Shown one piece after another: positions 47,841 to 64,000 of a DNA stretch of 64,000 bases. The notes beneath the pieces are model-generated. The model saw only the letters and a list, made by a program, of their open reading frames with translations, was not told the DNA's origin and searched no databases. The stretch is from Lepas anatifera. Its lineage: Eukaryota > Arthropoda > Thecostraca > Lepadidae. A program made the translations under genes and the position numbers. The stretch spans positions 248,001 to 312,000 of the forward strand of contig JAOTON010000334.1 of the NCBI GenBank assembly GCA_034440635.1, written 5' to 3'. Position 1 is the stretch's first letter. Each line of letters opens with the position of its first letter.

Positions 47841-49010
47841 TCGTAGTCAGTCATGATTAGCGAGGATGGAAAGACTGTCGTCCCTTCCTGAACATGGACA
47901 GACCACCAAACTCCAAGGTCGCAACGAGTGTCTCATTGCCTTATCGCCATTCAATTCAGTTACAACTTCGTTTGTGTTGACAGATCCCGAAATTCCCGAT
48001 TACTTAAATGGAGGTTTACCACGCACAAACACCCGTTTCTCACAGAGCCTGAACTTAACACAATTTCGCAGCATTCCAAGGACATGCGTTCAAACTAAAT
48101 CTCCAAACACGTCTCTGGTAAAACCTCGACATATGTCATCGTAGCAAACATTTTCCCTTCGCCCCTCCCATATAGTAGCGCACGTCAATTCACCGATAGA
48201 TGTCCCTAGTGCCTACAAATGGCAGAACATTCACATCCAACGAGCACACACTTACATCGATACAGCAACACGCTAGCACCTCACCCGTTTGCATTCACCC
48301 TCAGAATCTCAGTTGACAAGTGATGATCATGATGGGGTACGATATCGATGCGAGACGCGGTAACTAGACATAGAATGGACTAGTCTCAGAGTCGTTCATC
48401 TCTACACTCGCGCATTCGGCCAGGACCCAGAATCCCTCGGCGTGGATGCTTGCCGCATGATTGCATGACCGTCAGTGAAAAGTTCGTTTCTTTTCGTTCC
48501 GTTACAAAGTGACAATTAAGTAAGCTACGATGGAACGAGACGGACGGCAGCACCCAGCGCCCCTGGCGTAGCTCATGCGAACTACAAGTATACTGATCCC
48601 CGCACGGCAGCCCGCCACACGGATCACAGCTAACACGTGCATCTTCCTCTGGAAGTGTCAGTCAGTGTCACACAATCGCCATTAAAAATATAGATGCAGA
48701 AATTCCTGATTTAGAAGCGGCTGCATCTCTTCCTGCCACGCGGCACAGAGTCGGTGCCGAAGCACCAGTGTCTTCCCCCAGCTCGACATCAGCAGGCGGT
48801 ATCCACCCTCCGCTCATGGATCACCGGCGATTCACAAACAGGCCGCCTGCACTCTCCCGGAGTCGTCACATCCGACTGCAACACCCCCATTCTTGCACGG
48901 CAGGCCAGCCTGCCTCAGTAGGGACGTAGCCCGCCCGGAGCCCGACCAGTGGAGGGGAGGGGACCACACCTTCACACGACGCGATGAAGGTACTAGCCAG
49001 CCGACCAGCG
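47841..49010 (-). other. Probable ARL5 3' UTR
   Basis: Sequence between the ARL5 stop and the candidate polyadenylation signal. Nothing else is recognised in it. The extent is inferred only. Confidence 0.3.
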
Positions 49011-63009
<13,999 letters not shown>

Positions 63010-63560
63010 GATGACTTGGTAGATCTGGCTCTAGTATCTGAAATATGTTTATAACCAGCCTGGTCACATTCTAAGAAAAACTAGAATTGGGAACGAGAAT
63101 AGATGAGCTTAAGAGCACATCGATCTTTGGCACATAGGTAAACCGAAACACTAAGAACCAGGTGTTCTTCGTGTTTTGATGGTGACGTAAAACAATGAAA
63201 CGGTACCAAAAAAACCCTAAGTCCACTGTGTTGTTCACGTCCTTCTTCACCACAACGAAATTCTGTCCATCACAACCACTGGGCTTTATCCTCCTCCTCT
63301 CTCCCCTCCTTCCATTTATCTCTTCTTCATTGTCGTGTCTCCTCGCCCTCCCGTCCCCTCCTCTCTTCTTGTTTTGCGCTCCTTTCTCTCTCTTCTCGCA
63401 CATCCGTCGGAACTGGAATTCTTAGCTCATAGTTCCCAAAAACTCTGCCCCTGTTACTCTGCCGTGCAAACAGCTGTACTAATGTGCCACACGCATGCGC
63501 AGTATTGTATCTTGAAGTCCATGATACCGTACTGCGCATGAGTGCGGCATACTATTATGC
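63010..63560 (-). promoter_or_regulatory. Probable ARL5 promoter and 5' UTR
   Basis: Lies just upstream of the ARL5 start codon. It holds an inverted pair of NRF-1-like sites, ATGCGCAGTA near 63495 and TACTGCGCAT near 63531, and a purine-rich stretch on the coding strand at about 63280-63400. No TATA box is obvious. The transcription start cannot be placed. Confidence 0.45.
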
Positions 63561-63921
63561 GTTCTGCCGGCAGAATAACAAGGCATCTAGCATATACTCT
63601 CTAGTGTTAGACCTCAGAAATAAGAAAACACTCCAAAAATATGACAGGAACCCTCTGGAACCTACATGGCACCTTTCTGGGGGAGGGGGAGGGCTTAGTG
63701 GGTGGTTAGTGGGCGGCTCCAGGTAAAACATTCGTAAATGCGGATTTTTTGCAGGAGCAAATCCAGGGGATCAGCCTGGCCATGGCCCCCTTCAAAGTGA
63801 GGCAATGGGGTTGACACATAAACAAAATTCCAGGGGTAAAAAACTAAGGGTCAAACCATCTTTTAACTCCCCAAGCAAATGAGATTCAAGCCAGAACACA
63901 TTTAAATGTTTCACCACGTAC

Positions 63922-64000
63922 CATAGGCGGATCAAGGACTGCCAGTTGGGGGAATCCTTCGTGGTGGGCGCCATCCGAACCAGAACGTATCAGGTAGGCG
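63922..64000 (-). mobile_element. hAT-type MITE, cut off by the window end
   Basis: CATAGGCGGATCAAGGA followed by GGGCGCCATCCGAACCAG matches the reverse complement of the right part of the MITE at 44816-45057. The rest is beyond the window. Confidence 0.7.

Overview
The window is metazoan nuclear DNA: it carries one intact multi-exon gene with spliceosomal introns, metazoan-type transposons (a LINE fragment, hAT- and piggyBac-like MITEs, tRNA-derived SINEs) and very large amounts of non-coding repeat. The mixture suggests a marine invertebrate, but nothing here fixes the species and I do not name one. Region 1 (1-3531): a frameshifted LINE tail, a small diverged repeat cluster, then the first modules of a large repeat array. 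Region 2 (about 2.2-40.3 kb): a nested array built from a few recurring modules, which I name P (about 740 bp), Q, R and R-prime (about 0.9-1.1 kb, distantly related to each other), S (about 420 bp, GC-rich palindromic head), U (about 320 bp), a hairpin unit (74 or 94 bp), a CAA microsatellite and 50-bp-unit VNTR blocks of 0.8-2.9 kb. The usual order is R - CAA - (hairpin) - S - VNTR - then either P or an inverted hAT-type MITE pair plus U - then the next R. Successive S heads lie about 3.3-4.9 kb apart. A 1995-bp hAT element with a perfect 8-bp target duplication, two SINEs and two 136-bp-period palindrome blocks interrupt the array. I see no protein-coding gene in this region; the many short open frames are rotations of the repeats. 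Region 3 (40.3-49.0 kb): mostly unique sequence with a piggyBac-like MITE dense in AGGTCA half-sites, a full-length hAT-type MITE, a repeat pair and a diverged minisatellite. Region 4 (49.0-63.0 kb, minus strand): a complete ARL5-type Arf-like GTPase gene. Five coding exons (62964-63009, 59032-59240, 52352-52477, 50766-50875, 49011-49059) splice in consistent phase into 180 codons, i.e. 179 residues, the usual ARL5 length, with all G-box motifs and an N-terminal glycine. Its introns hold two more piggyBac-like MITEs, a 596-bp perfect GA microsatellite and, most unusually, tandem repeats of the exon's own splice acceptor on one side of exon 4 and of its splice donor on the other. Region 5 (63.0-64.0 kb) is the probable ARL5 promoter with an inverted pair of NRF-1-like motifs, followed by a truncated MITE running off the window. 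The observations I rate highest are the duplicated splice sites around ARL5 exon 4, the VNTR whose unit is a transposon terminus plus 34 bp, and the hairpin units whose arms change together between subfamilies.
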